Shown here in pieces: positions 25,042 through 33,641 of a stretch of DNA of 41,519 nucleotides (position 1 is the first letter of the stretch; each line of letters starts with the position of its first letter). Source of the DNA: UBA724 sp964229545 (lineage in GTDB: Bacteria; Bacteroidota; Bacteroidia; Flavobacteriales; Flavobacteriaceae); contig CAXRDP010000013.1 in NCBI GenBank assembly GCA_964229545.1, forward strand, positions 1 to 41,519. The letters run 5' to 3'. A model generated the notes under the pieces. It made no database searches, had not been told where the DNA came from, and saw only the letters and a list, made by a program, of their open reading frames with translations. A program made the position numbers and the translations under genes.

Positions 25042-25082
25042 TGTGTTTTATGGTTTCGTTAAATAATTAACAAAAGGGCTGT

Positions 25083-27917
25083 TTAATCTAAATTGATGCT
25101 ATAGCCAAATGAAATACTCCTGCCTGGGTTGCGGAATGAGAAAACTTCTTCAGGAGCACCAAAGGATTCAAACACACTTTCTCTTTTTTGGTCAAGGATG
25201 TTTTTCAACTTAAGGGTAATTGTTTGATTTTCCCCAATTCCTTTGATAAGGTTGAAGTTCAAAGAATGAAAGGGCAATGTATATACGTCAGGATAAAAAC
25301 CATCGCCCACAACTTCTAAAGTTTTCCCTTGAACATTGTATCCCAAGCTTCCTTGTAGATTTACTTCTGACAGGGTTAGATTAAGTGCTGCATTGATGAG
25401 ATAAGGGGACTGCCCTTGTAGCGCTCTACCATTTCCCAAAGTTTCTCCAGTACGGAGTCCATTTGTGCGGAGCCTACGCTCGTCATCACTATATTTTTGA
25501 AAAGCCTCTATCAAAGAAGCATTGATGTTTACATCGAAAATATCAAGTCCATTTATAAACCCTAGGTTTTTTCTAAGCTCAAACTCCACTCCATAAACAT
25601 TCGCGTCCCCTAAATTCAAAGGGGTAAAGTTTGATGTAGAGGCCGCAACAAAACTAAGCTCAATAGGGTCTTTGAATTTTTTGTAAAAGGCACTTACTGC
25701 AAACATTTGTGCATTCTCACCATAGGTCTCATATCGCACATCAACATTGTCTATGTATGTTGGTTTAATGTCAACATTTCCGATGAAAACCAGATTAGAT
25801 AATGGATCAAAAATTTCAGCAATAGAAGCTTCTTTAAAGGATGGTCTGGCAGTAGTTTTGTAGTATGCCAATCTTAAGTTGGTATTGTCATTTAGTTCAT
25901 AAATCAAGTTGGCAGTTGGAAAAAGATTCAGCTTGTCAATTATGAGTTCTTTATCAAAAAACACACCCTGTTGACTATTAGATCCTGTATAGTAAAGGTT
26001 GAATTTTTCGAGTCGTAATCCCAAAATACTACGAAGTTTTGGGCTTATTCGAAATTCATTAGAAATATATGCTGCACCATTCAACTGGTAGGCATCAAAC
26101 TTATTGGCTTCTTGCAATATGGTGGTTTGTGCATTGATATAGGTCCCGTTTTGATTTTCCAAAGTCCAAACGTTATTGTCTGCAAAAAGTTGATTGGGGT
26201 CTCCATTGTAGCGCAACCAGTCGGCAGGTGAAGAAAATAAGGTGCTTACAGATATTTGAGCAATAGAAAAGTCACGTTGTTTGTAAGATGCATATCCTCC
26301 AAATTTTAACAAGGCATTGTTATCAAACAAGTTGTATTTCTTACTGACATCTATTTTACCGACCAAAGCCACCTCGTCAAGTAAGCGCCATATTCTTTTG
26401 GGCTCTGTGTTTTCTTTAAAACTAAACACACCTTCTTCATCTTGAAATGCTGTAACACGCACATCTTTGTCGTGGCTTTTGGAAATCGATGGAGAAATCT
26501 TCCAAATGGTTTTCCATGTTCCGTCTTCGCCACCATGAACACCAGACAGCAACAGATTGGTAATGGATCTTTCGGTATACTCTAGGTTGTCTTTGTTGAA
26601 GTCGATAAAGTCGGAAAATCGTGTCTCTTGTCTAAAATTACCCGATCTGCTTTCCCCATTTTGAACATGGAGTAAGTTGAACTTATACTTCGAATACTCA
26701 GTTTTATATGAAATCCCCAAAAGGCCACTTACAATTACATTGTTACTTCCAATATTTCCAACTTGTGTTCTGTTTGATTCTAAATCAAGCACTCCTTCAT
26801 TTTCATTTTTATTAAAGATGTTGTTTTGAGCACCTTCATAAAAATCTGTACTGTTTTTATAAGAAAAAGCAGCCAAGAGCCCAAGTCTGTTTCCTGAGTT
26901 GCCAACATCATAGGCGTTGGCTGCGGTGTATCCAAAACTAAAGTCCATTCCACTTGTCTGATTGGTGGCCGACATCGTAGGGTCAAAAGATTTCGTCAAG
27001 GAACTTATGTTAGCTGCATTTTGAGGAGTCAACCCAAATCGAGGATCAAACCCTTGTCCGAGTATGGAGGCATTTGTAGGTAAGTCTCGGGTACCATCAT
27101 CAAAACCTAAAAAGTCAGTGTTCCCGCCAACGTAGGCTAAATAATTAGGGTTAAAATGCATATCTGGGTTATATTCCCCGCTTATCGAAATGGATTGTTG
27201 TTTGCTGTTTGGGATGTCTTTGGTTTCTATATCCACGATAGCCCCTGTAAAGTCAGCCGGAAGCTCGGCAGTAGCAGATTTAATAACGATCACATTTGAC
27301 AAAATGTTAGTTGGAAACAAATCCATTTGAACAGTGTTGCGATCCGGATCAAGCCCCGGAATATCTACCCCATTGAGCGTGGATTTGGTGTATCTGTCTC
27401 CCAATCCACGAACATACACATACTTTCCTCCTTGTACAGAAACGCCGGGTACGCGTTTAATGGCCGCAGCAATGTCACTTGCCCCCGCTTTTTTAAACGC
27501 TTGCGCAGACATGCCGTCAAGAAGGCTTGCTGCTTTTTTTTGGAAGGTTAATACAGATTGCTCGGTGTTCCTAGAGGCGCTTACACTTACTACGACTTCC
27601 TCTAGCCCTTGGGCAGCTGCTTGGAGCGTTACCTCCAGTTCTACCATGTTGTTGGTAGTACAATCTACATTGGTGATTTGCTGGGTCTGATATCCCACAA
27701 AAGAAAAAACCAAGGTGTAATTCCCTGGAGCAACTTCAAGTAAAAATTTTCCGTCGAAATCTGTGGTGGTTCCTGAGCCTTTTTCACTTATCAAAACATT
27801 GGCGAAGGGAAGAGGTTCGTTGAATTCTCCATCAAACACCGTTCCTGTAATGGTAACTTGTGCCATTCCAAAGAAACCTAATGTGTGTGAAAATATAATA
27901 AAGAGAAATTTTTTCAT
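25083..27917 (-). CDS. TonB-dependent outer-membrane receptor
   Basis: This 944-residue receptor imports an unknown substrate across the outer membrane using TonB energy. It has a signal peptide (1 to about 19, ending GMAQ) and a CarboxypepD_reg-like domain (about 22-105, with TVFDGEFNEPLPFANVLI and GTTTDFDGKF). A TonB-box-like EEVVVSVSA follows, then a plug domain (about 135-240 with RVPGVSVQGGKYVYVRGLGDRY and LNGVDIPGLDPDR) and a beta-barrel to the end. It is not of the SusC/SusD pair type, as no SusD is next to it. Instead a surface-type lipoprotein gene lies just upstream on the same strand. Confidence 0.92.
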   Translation of the reverse strand: MKKFLFIIFSHTLGFFGMAQVTITGTVFDGEFNEPLPFANVLISEKGSGTTTDFDGKFLLEVAPGNYTLVFSFVGYQTQQITNVDCTTNNMVELEVTLQAAAQGLEEVVVSVSASRNTEQSVLTFQKKAASLLDGMSAQAFKKAGASDIAAAIKRVPGVSVQGGKYVYVRGLGDRYTKSTLNGVDIPGLDPDRNTVQMDLFPTNILSNVIVIKSATAELPADFTGAIVDIETKDIPNSKQQSISISGEYNPDMHFNPNYLAYVGGNTDFLGFDDGTRDLPTNASILGQGFDPRFGLTPQNAANISSLTKSFDPTMSATNQTSGMDFSFGYTAANAYDVGNSGNRLGLLAAFSYKNSTDFYEGAQNNIFNKNENEGVLDLESNRTQVGNIGSNNVIVSGLLGISYKTEYSKYKFNLLHVQNGESRSGNFRQETRFSDFIDFNKDNLEYTERSITNLLLSGVHGGEDGTWKTIWKISPSISKSHDKDVRVTAFQDEEGVFSFKENTEPKRIWRLLDEVALVGKIDVSKKYNLFDNNALLKFGGYASYKQRDFSIAQISVSTLFSSPADWLRYNGDPNQLFADNNVWTLENQNGTYINAQTTILQEANKFDAYQLNGAAYISNEFRISPKLRSILGLRLEKFNLYYTGSNSQQGVFFDKELIIDKLNLFPTANLIYELNDNTNLRLAYYKTTARPSFKEASIAEIFDPLSNLVFIGNVDIKPTYIDNVDVRYETYGENAQMFAVSAFYKKFKDPIELSFVAASTSNFTPLNLGDANVYGVEFELRKNLGFINGLDIFDVNINASLIEAFQKYSDDERRLRTNGLRTGETLGNGRALQGQSPYLINAALNLTLSEVNLQGSLGYNVQGKTLEVVGDGFYPDVYTLPFHSLNFNLIKGIGENQTITLKLKNILDQKRESVFESFGAPEEVFSFRNPGRSISFGYSINLD

Positions 27918-27936
27918 CTAAATAATAATTATAAAC

Positions 27937-27969
27937 TTGCCTGACAACCATTTTGATTATCAGGCAAGC
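27937..27969 (-). other. Strong RNA hairpin between the lipoprotein and receptor genes
   Basis: On the minus-strand RNA, CTTGCCTGATAATC and GGTTGTCAGGCAAG pair along 14 positions (three G-U pairs) around a 5-base loop. The hairpin is 19 bases ahead of the receptor ATG and 26 after the lipoprotein stop. The sequence that follows is U-rich but not a clean U-run. It may partly terminate transcription or stabilise the upstream message. Confidence 0.7.
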
Positions 27970-27995
27970 AAAATTAAATATAAGGGGTTACCAAA

Positions 27996-29276
27996 TTATC
28001 TTTTGTAGAATGTCCAATCAAAAGCAGACTCGTTTGCACCCGCATCTGAATTTTTTCCAGTTACTATTTCCGCCCAATTGGCAGCATCCGCCTGGAAAGA
28101 ACTTTCGTCCGATTTGTCATCAAAAATTTGGTCAACAGTTTCTCCACTACAAACACTCCCGTCATCAGCAAGCGGGTATTGAATGTCCCAGTTGCTAAAT
28201 GTTAATGTGCCTGCTGTATATGAGGCAGCATCAGCACTAGCATCTAGCTCTACATCTTTCCCTGAAGTAAAGTTTAGAACATACACATTATTTGTCGCTC
28301 CTGTAGCTCCCTTTCTGTAGTCAGCCATTTCACCATCAACTCCGGTGGCAGAACAGTCATCATTGGTGCCAACTATGGTTGCTCCGTCTATAGTAAAACT
28401 TCCAGCGGCACTTCCCTCAGGACCATCAATTTCGAAGGCATGATCTGATGCTTCAGTCAATACAACCATAGCATTAGTTATAGTTCCGGCATATGCTTGG
28501 TCAATGTCGATACCGTCATCTCCTTGACCCCAAACAAGAAGGTTAGAAGCGTTAACAGTACCTCCGAAGAATTCAATACCATCATCTACATTGGCTATGA
28601 CTTCAACATTATCAATTGTAGTGCCTGATCCAACACCCCCTAATGTCAAACCATTGATTTCATTTCCTTCGCCTATTTCTGCACCACCATGACGGATAGA
28701 TACGTAGCTAATAGTTCCTGAGTTGTCAGCAGGGTCAGAACCACCATATAAACCGTTAGTGTCAGAAGCTGGAATACCTTCTATTTGCAATTCGGTAACG
28801 TCATTTTTAAAGGAACAAGGGGCTTTTCCTAAAACCAATAGTCCACCCCAAAGTCCACGTGTGCCCACGCTAAGTGCAGGGCCTGAACTTGGGTAAGAAC
28901 CTCCTGCCAAAATATTATCAGAAACAGAAGTCATAATAATAGGGCTGCTAGCAGTTCCCTGTGCATCAATTTTACCACCTCGTGCAATAATTAAGGTAGA
29001 GGCGTCTGCCCCTGTTCCTGAAGTTGCTTTGATTACGGTTCCTGCTTCAATGGTCAAAGTCGCACCATCCATCACAGATACGCGCCCCTGTAGGGTCCAA
29101 ACTTGGTCTGACGTTAAGGTTTTACTTTCAGTAATATTACCAGTTAATAAGTATGGATTTTCAGGTGAAATGTTATCACCACCACCATCTCCATCATCAC
29201 TGCTACATGAGTAAAAAGAAACAGTAAGCCCCAATAAAAGAACGTTAAATAAATTTGTTTTTAATGTAGATTTCAT
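27996..29276 (-). CDS. Surface-type lipoprotein with beta-helix-like body
   Basis: This is a 426-residue lipoprotein. The signal peptide ends at a lipobox with C24 (SFYSC). The residues after it, SSDDGDGGG, are acidic, like the export signals that send Bacteroidota lipoproteins to the cell surface. The body has repeated short hydrophobic strands with glycine turns, such as GATLTIEAGTVIKATSG, LIIARGGKIDAQGTASSPIIMTS and VEVIANVDDGIEFFGGTVNASNLLVWGQ, which fit a right-handed parallel beta-helix. No catalytic motif is evident. It heads the transcript with the TonB-dependent receptor and probably helps that receptor bind its substrate. Confidence 0.82.
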   Translation of the reverse strand: MKSTLKTNLFNVLLLGLTVSFYSCSSDDGDGGGDNISPENPYLLTGNITESKTLTSDQVWTLQGRVSVMDGATLTIEAGTVIKATSGTGADASTLIIARGGKIDAQGTASSPIIMTSVSDNILAGGSYPSSGPALSVGTRGLWGGLLVLGKAPCSFKNDVTELQIEGIPASDTNGLYGGSDPADNSGTISYVSIRHGGAEIGEGNEINGLTLGGVGSGTTIDNVEVIANVDDGIEFFGGTVNASNLLVWGQGDDGIDIDQAYAGTITNAMVVLTEASDHAFEIDGPEGSAAGSFTIDGATIVGTNDDCSATGVDGEMADYRKGATGATNNVYVLNFTSGKDVELDASADAASYTAGTLTFSNWDIQYPLADDGSVCSGETVDQIFDDKSDESSFQADAANWAEIVTGKNSDAGANESAFDWTFYKR

Positions 29277-29307
29277 GAGTTCAATAATTATTTAGTGCAA
29301 ACATCGT

Positions 29308-29337
29308 TTGGGTATGTTTTTTTAGGGTTACCCAAAT
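29308..29337. promoter_or_regulatory. Inverted repeat upstream of the lipoprotein gene
   Basis: TTTGGGTA (29308-29315) and TACCCAAA (29330-29337) are perfect 8-bp arms separated by 14 bases; the second arm also sits in the small palindrome GGGTTACCC. It is in the 143-base gap between the divergent lipoprotein and dgt genes, 31 bases ahead of the lipoprotein ATG. It looks like an operator. I found no exact TAnnTTTG box for either gene in this gap. Confidence 0.5.
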
Positions 29338-29419
29338 ATTATTTAATGGATTATTTTATGTTTCTTAATTGTTAACAAACTTTTTCATTTCAAACCATCT
29401 TTGTTTCTTATTTTGCAAC

Positions 29420-30739
29420 ATGCAATGGACCCAACTTTTATCCCTTCGTCGTCAGGGTGACACGCACAAACGACTGCGTAGCGACCAAAGCCATATACGC
29501 AGCGGGTTTGAGGTCGATTATGACCGTGTGATTTTCTCGTCTGCCTTTCGTCATCTGCAGGACAAAACACAGGTGATTCCGTTTTCCAAATCGGGCTTTG
29601 TCCACACCCGCCTGACCCACAGTTTGGAGGTGTCTGTCGTAGGCCGGAGTTTGGGTAGGACTGTTGGGGCTTTGTTGTTAGAGCGATACCCAGAACTGGC
29701 GCAAAGCCATGGCTACCAAGCCCATGATTTTGGTGCCATCGTTGCTGCCGCTGCTTTGGCGCATGACATTGGCAACCCGCCCTTTGGCCACAGCGGCGAA
29801 CAAGCCATCGGTGACTTTTTTAAAGAGGGCGTTGGAGCCGCATTTTGCAATGACCTGACCGAGACACAAAAGCAAGACCTCCAAAGTTTTGAAGGCAACG
29901 CCAATGGGTTTAAAATTCTGACTCAAAACCGCGTAGGTGTGCCGGGGGGGCTGCGGTTGAGCTATGCTACTTTGGGTGCATTTACCAAATACCCCAAAGC
30001 CTCTTTGCCGTATAGACCCACCAAAAAGGTTTCTGATAAAAAGTTTGGGTATTTCCAAGCACAAGCGCCTTTCTTTGAGGAGGTAGCCCAAGAGTTGGGA
30101 CTCCTTGCCTCCGACAACACCTATCACAGACACCCCTTGGCCTTTTTGGTCGAAGCCGCCGATGACATTTGCTATACCCTTATTGACTTTGAAGACGGCA
30201 TCAACCTGGGTTGGATACCAGAAGAATATGCCCTTGAATATCTTATCAAACTGGTGCAACACAAAATCGATACACCCAAATACAACCAACTCACAACTAC
30301 TGCCGATCGCTTGGCCTATTTACGGGCCTTGTCCGTGGGGGCACTTATCGAAGATGCCACTCGCGTGTTTATGGAAAACGAATTGGCAATTTTGCAAGGA
30401 GATTTTGCCCATGCGCTGTTAGACAAAAGCCAATACAAAGCACAAATCGAAGACATTATTCAGTTGAGCGTGGAAAAAATTTATCGTTCCGATGAAGTGG
30501 TGGAAAAAGAATTTAAGGGCTACAAGGCCATTCATCATATTTTGGAAGTACTGACCACGGCTGTGGTTCGGCAGTCTTCTGGAACTACCAATGCTTTGGA
30601 TCGCTTGGCACTTCAATTTTTACCAGAAACCCTCACGCTCGACCACGATAATCGCTATCAGCAGTTGTTACAAATCAGTTGCTTTGTGGCCGGGCTTACG
30701 GATGGCCAAGCATTGGCGTGGCACCAAAAGATGCGTTGA
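29420..30739 (+). CDS. dgt: Deoxyguanosinetriphosphate triphosphohydrolase family protein
   Basis: This 439-residue HD-domain enzyme probably cleaves dNTPs to nucleosides and triphosphate. It begins MQWTQLLSLRRQGD. Metal-binding histidines and aspartates are in FVHTRLTHSLEVSVVG, ALAHDIGNPPFGHSGEQ (the HD pair) and VEAADDICYTLIDFEDG. I chose the ATG at 29420 because the longer start lies in the upstream control region. A 7-of-8 -7 box (TTATTTTG, 29408-29415) ends 4 bases before it. The nearby tadA gene starts 1 base after the stop. Confidence 0.93.
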   Translation: MQWTQLLSLRRQGDTHKRLRSDQSHIRSGFEVDYDRVIFSSAFRHLQDKTQVIPFSKSGFVHTRLTHSLEVSVVGRSLGRTVGALLLERYPELAQSHGYQAHDFGAIVAAAALAHDIGNPPFGHSGEQAIGDFFKEGVGAAFCNDLTETQKQDLQSFEGNANGFKILTQNRVGVPGGLRLSYATLGAFTKYPKASLPYRPTKKVSDKKFGYFQAQAPFFEEVAQELGLLASDNTYHRHPLAFLVEAADDICYTLIDFEDGINLGWIPEEYALEYLIKLVQHKIDTPKYNQLTTTADRLAYLRALSVGALIEDATRVFMENELAILQGDFAHALLDKSQYKAQIEDIIQLSVEKIYRSDEVVEKEFKGYKAIHHILEVLTTAVVRQSSGTTNALDRLALQFLPETLTLDHDNRYQQLLQISCFVAGLTDGQALAWHQKMR

Positions 30740-30740
30740 T

Positions 30741-31181
30741 ATGTTGCTACCCGATGATGTATTTTTTATGAAAAAAGCCTTGGATGAGGCTCAGCAAGCT
30801 GCTACCAAAGGTGAAGTGCCCGTGGGCGTGGTGGTGGTTGCTCAAGGGCAAATCATCGCGCGCGGTCATAATCTTACCGAAACCCTGAACGATGTGACAG
30901 CCCACGCTGAGATGCAGGCCATTACGGCTGCAGCCAACCATTTGGGGGGGAAATATTTACACGATTGTACGCTTTACGTCACTCTGGAGCCATGCAGTAT
31001 GTGTGCAGGGGCCTTGTACTGGAGTCAGTTGGGGCGTTTGGTTTTTGCCGCTGAGGACAACGATCGAGGCTATAGAAAACAGCAAACCCCTTTGCATCCC
31101 AAAACCGAAGTCAGCCACGGGATTTGTGCTCAAGAATCTTCGGAATTGATGCAACAATTTTTTAGAAAAAAAAGGGCATAA
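30741..31181 (+). CDS. tadA: tRNA adenosine(34) deaminase
   Basis: TadA converts the wobble adenosine of tRNA-Arg(ACG) to inosine. The 146-residue protein has the zinc and catalytic residues H55 and E57 in AHAEMQAI and C85 and C88 in EPCSMCAGAL, followed by the tRNA-binding C-terminal helix. VPVGVVVV near the start is also typical of TadA. It lies 1 base after dgt and is probably cotranscribed. It ends just before a terminator hairpin that serves the opposite strand. Confidence 0.93.
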   Translation: MLLPDDVFFMKKALDEAQQAATKGEVPVGVVVVAQGQIIARGHNLTETLNDVTAHAEMQAITAAANHLGGKYLHDCTLYVTLEPCSMCAGALYWSQLGRLVFAAEDNDRGYRKQQTPLHPKTEVSHGICAQESSELMQQFFRKKRA

Positions 31182-31202
31182 AAAAACCCCACCGAAGTGG
31201 GG
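31181..31202 (-). terminator. Terminator of the cold-shock gene
   Basis: On the minus strand CCCCAC, loop TTCG, GTGGGG (31187-31202) is followed by seven T. The UUCG loop makes it very stable. Read on the plus strand the same stem follows tadA but lacks a T-run. Confidence 0.85.
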
Positions 31203-31228
31203 ATACGCGTAATCAAAATAAGATATAA

Positions 31229-31423
31229 CTAGTCCAGGAGTTCAACTGCTGAGGCAATCTTTCCTTTTTTACCGTCTTCTTCGTTATACGATACTTTGTC
31301 TCCTTCGTTAAGCCTAAGGCCCTGAAGAGATGTTACGTGGACAAAGATGTCTTCGCCCGACTCGTCGTTGTTAATGAATCCATAACCTTTAGACTCATTA
31401 AAAAATTTAACTGTTCCAGTCAT
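31229..31423 (-). CDS. Cold-shock domain protein, CspA family
   Basis: This is a 64-residue single-stranded nucleic-acid-binding protein with a complete cold-shock domain. RNP1 is SKGYGFI (11-17) and RNP2 is DIFVHV (25-30), after the usual MTGTVKFFNESKG start. It likely binds RNA or single-stranded DNA and melts structures. It sits 62 bases after a small membrane protein gene, and a partial -7 box (TACTTTAG) lies upstream. A strong terminator follows. Confidence 0.95.
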   Translation of the reverse strand: MTGTVKFFNESKGYGFINNDESGEDIFVHVTSLQGLRLNEGDKVSYNEEDGKKGKIASAVELLD

Positions 31424-31485
31424 TCATAAAAATTAGGTGGCTAAAGTACCCAAATAAAATCACAACTGGCGAATATTCTCGGTTT

Positions 31486-31728
31486 TTATTTTTTTGAACC
31501 CTGTTGGGGTTTCATTTTTTCGAGGTTTTCTTGGGTCAAAGTGTAATCGGATAATTTTTTTCCACGCCAGCGATGCACCAAAAACACAGGCATAAAGACA
31601 AAAGCACCCGCCAACACGGAAAACCCTACGATTTTGTTGCCCAAATCTGGATTAGTTGGTCGCACTGAGAACCCCCAAACGAGCCCTGCCAACACTATGG
31701 CAAACAATACCTGTGAGGCCCTACGCAT
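31486..31728 (-). CDS. Small two-helix membrane protein
   Basis: This 80-residue protein is unrecognised. It has one hydrophobic helix at about 7-19, another at about 34-52, then a basic stretch (HRWRGKKL) and a polar C-terminal tail, probably cytoplasmic. Its ATG shares one base with the aspS stop (TAATG), so it is likely translated from the aspS message. Confidence 0.7.
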   Translation of the reverse strand: MRRASQVLFAIVLAGLVWGFSVRPTNPDLGNKIVGFSVLAGAFVFMPVFLVHRWRGKKLSDYTLTQENLEKMKPQQGSKK

Positions 31729-33473
31729 TATTTGGTTTTAAGAGATAGTTCGTCGAGTTGTTCTGTATCCAAACTTGCAGGCGCATCAATCATCACATCG
31801 CGACCGCTGTTGTTTTTTGGAAAGGCGATATAGTCGCGTATGGTCTCTTTACCGTCCAAAACAGCTACCAGCCTGTCGAAACCGAGTGCAATGCCACCGT
31901 GTGGTGGCGCTCCATAGCGGAATGCATTCATCAAAAACCCAAACTGAGCTTCGGCGCTTTCTTGACTAAAGCCCAATAGGGAAAACATTTTTTCTTGGGT
32001 AGTACGGTCATGTATTCGAATCGATCCACCGCCAATTTCATTGCCATTAAGCACCAAGTCATAGGCATTGGCCAATACGGTTTCGGGCGCTTGGTCTAAC
32101 TGGCCCAAGTGTTCTGGCTTAGGCGCTGTAAAGGGGTGGTGCATAGCGTGGAATGCTTGGGTTTCCGCGTCTTTTTCGAGCAGGGGAAAGTCAACGACCC
32201 ACAAGGGAGCAAATACGTTGGGGTCTCTCAAACCCAGTGTTTCTGCCAGTTCCATTCGCAAAGCACTTAGCTGGGTTCTGGTAGCCGATTCGGGTCCAGA
32301 CATCACGAATATCAAATCGCCTTTCTGCGCACCGACAACTGCTGCCCACTGGGCGAGGTCCTCTTGGCTATAAAACTTGTCCACGGATGATTTAAAATTG
32401 CCATCTTCGTTACACTTGACCCACACCAAACCTTTGGCGCCAACTTGTGGACGCTTGACCCAGTCGATCCATTTGTCAATTTCTTTTCGGCTCATATCTG
32501 CTTTGCCTTCAACGGCAAATCCGACAACCAGCTCTTGGCTGTCAAAGACCTGAAAGCCTTTGCCTTGAGCCGCTTCGTTGAGGGCGCCAAATTTCATCCC
32601 AAAACGAATGTCGGGTTTGTCACTCCCGTAGTTCTTGATGGCATCCGCATAGGTCATTCTTGGGAAGGTGTCAGGGCTCACACCTCTAAACTTGTGTATC
32701 AGATGTCGAACCAGCCCTTCAAAAATATTGAGGACATCTTCTTGCTCCACAAAGGCCATTTCGCAGTCTATTTGGGTAAATTCTGGTTGGCGATCGGCGC
32801 GTAAGTCTTCGTCTCTAAAACATTTGACAATTTGAAAATAGCGGTCCATACCTCCGACCATCAACAATTGCTTGAAGGTTTGGGGCGATTGGGGGAGTGC
32901 ATAAAACTGCCCCGGATGCATGCGTGATGGAACGACAAAATCGCGGGCTCCTTCAGGAGTAGATTTGATGAGATAGGGCGTCTCAACTTCAGTAAAATGG
33001 ATGTCGGACAAATAGTTGCGCACTTCCATGGCCACACGGTGGCGGAACAGCAAACTCTCTTTGACAGGATTGCGCCTGATATCCAAATAGCGATACTTCA
33101 TGCGGAGGTCTTCCCCGCCATCTGTTTGATCCTCAATCGTAAAAGGAGGGGTTTCTGCCGTATTGAGAACCTGAAGTTTGTCTATTAATACTTCTACCTC
33201 TCCCGTAGGCATATTGGGGTTTTTGGCCTCCCTTTCGATAGTGGTTCCTTCAATCTGTATGACAAATTCTCTGCCCAATTTACGTGCCTGTTCGAGCAAT
33301 TCCTTCGAACTTCGTTCTTCGTCTAGCACCAATTGGGTGACGCCATAGCGATCTCTCAGGTCGATCCAAACCACAAATCCTTTGTCCCGAATTTTATGTA
33401 CCCATCCGGCTAGCTGAACTTGGCTATTGGCATCGCTTTTTCGCAAAGCACCACAATGATGACTTCTGAACAT
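31728..33473 (-). CDS. aspS: Aspartyl-tRNA synthetase
   Basis: AspS charges tRNA-Asp. From the ATG at 33471-33473 it is 581 residues, a normal bacterial length. The N-terminal anticodon-binding OB domain has QVQLAGWVHKIRDKGFVVWIDLRD. The class II core has motif 2 in FRDEDLRADRQPEFTQID and motif 3 in GIALGFDRLVAVL. A GAD-type insertion lies between them. A reading frame open further upstream would add about 100 residues of junk and cross the promoter, so I reject it. Confidence 0.96.
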   Translation of the reverse strand: MFRSHHCGALRKSDANSQVQLAGWVHKIRDKGFVVWIDLRDRYGVTQLVLDEERSSKELLEQARKLGREFVIQIEGTTIEREAKNPNMPTGEVEVLIDKLQVLNTAETPPFTIEDQTDGGEDLRMKYRYLDIRRNPVKESLLFRHRVAMEVRNYLSDIHFTEVETPYLIKSTPEGARDFVVPSRMHPGQFYALPQSPQTFKQLLMVGGMDRYFQIVKCFRDEDLRADRQPEFTQIDCEMAFVEQEDVLNIFEGLVRHLIHKFRGVSPDTFPRMTYADAIKNYGSDKPDIRFGMKFGALNEAAQGKGFQVFDSQELVVGFAVEGKADMSRKEIDKWIDWVKRPQVGAKGLVWVKCNEDGNFKSSVDKFYSQEDLAQWAAVVGAQKGDLIFVMSGPESATRTQLSALRMELAETLGLRDPNVFAPLWVVDFPLLEKDAETQAFHAMHHPFTAPKPEHLGQLDQAPETVLANAYDLVLNGNEIGGGSIRIHDRTTQEKMFSLLGFSQESAEAQFGFLMNAFRYGAPPHGGIALGFDRLVAVLDGKETIRDYIAFPKNNSGRDVMIDAPASLDTEQLDELSLKTK

Positions 33474-33487
33474 AGGCTTGGTTTGTG

Positions 33488-33495
33488 CAAAAATA
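33488..33495 (-). promoter_or_regulatory. aspS promoter -7 element
   Basis: The minus strand reads TATTTTTG, an exact TAnnTTTG match, ending 14 bases before the aspS ATG. The nearest TTG is only 13 bases upstream, so the -33 element is weak. Confidence 0.5.
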
Positions 33496-33520
33496 GGGTG
33501 TTTTTCAGCAACTCCCTTGA

Positions 33521-33546
33521 GCTTATTATAACAAAATATAATACGC
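33521..33546. repeat. AT-rich palindrome between aspS and the MORN-like gene
   Basis: TATTATA (33524-33530) and TATAATA (33537-33543) are perfect arms around 6 bases; with GC at both ends, 9 of 10 arm positions pair. It lies just upstream of where the aspS -33 element should be and could be a regulator site. Confidence 0.45.
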
Positions 33547-33607
33547 TGACAATCAGCATAAAAGCACTCTAATGTAAATTTAATGTTAACTAATTGTAAA
33601 AATATTG

Positions 33608-33615
33608 TATATTTG
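33608..33615 (+). promoter_or_regulatory. MORN-like gene promoter -7 element
   Basis: TATATTTG matches TAnnTTTG exactly, and a TTA (33586-33588) lies 19 bases upstream where the -33 TTG is expected. The ATG is 26 bases downstream. Confidence 0.55.
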
Positions 33616-33641
33616 AAACGTAGAACCCTAAAATACACCCT

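Noticed and set aside
31181..31202. Terminator of tadA on the plus strand
   Set aside because: The T-run is only on the minus-strand side; the plus side after the stem reads ATACGCG.
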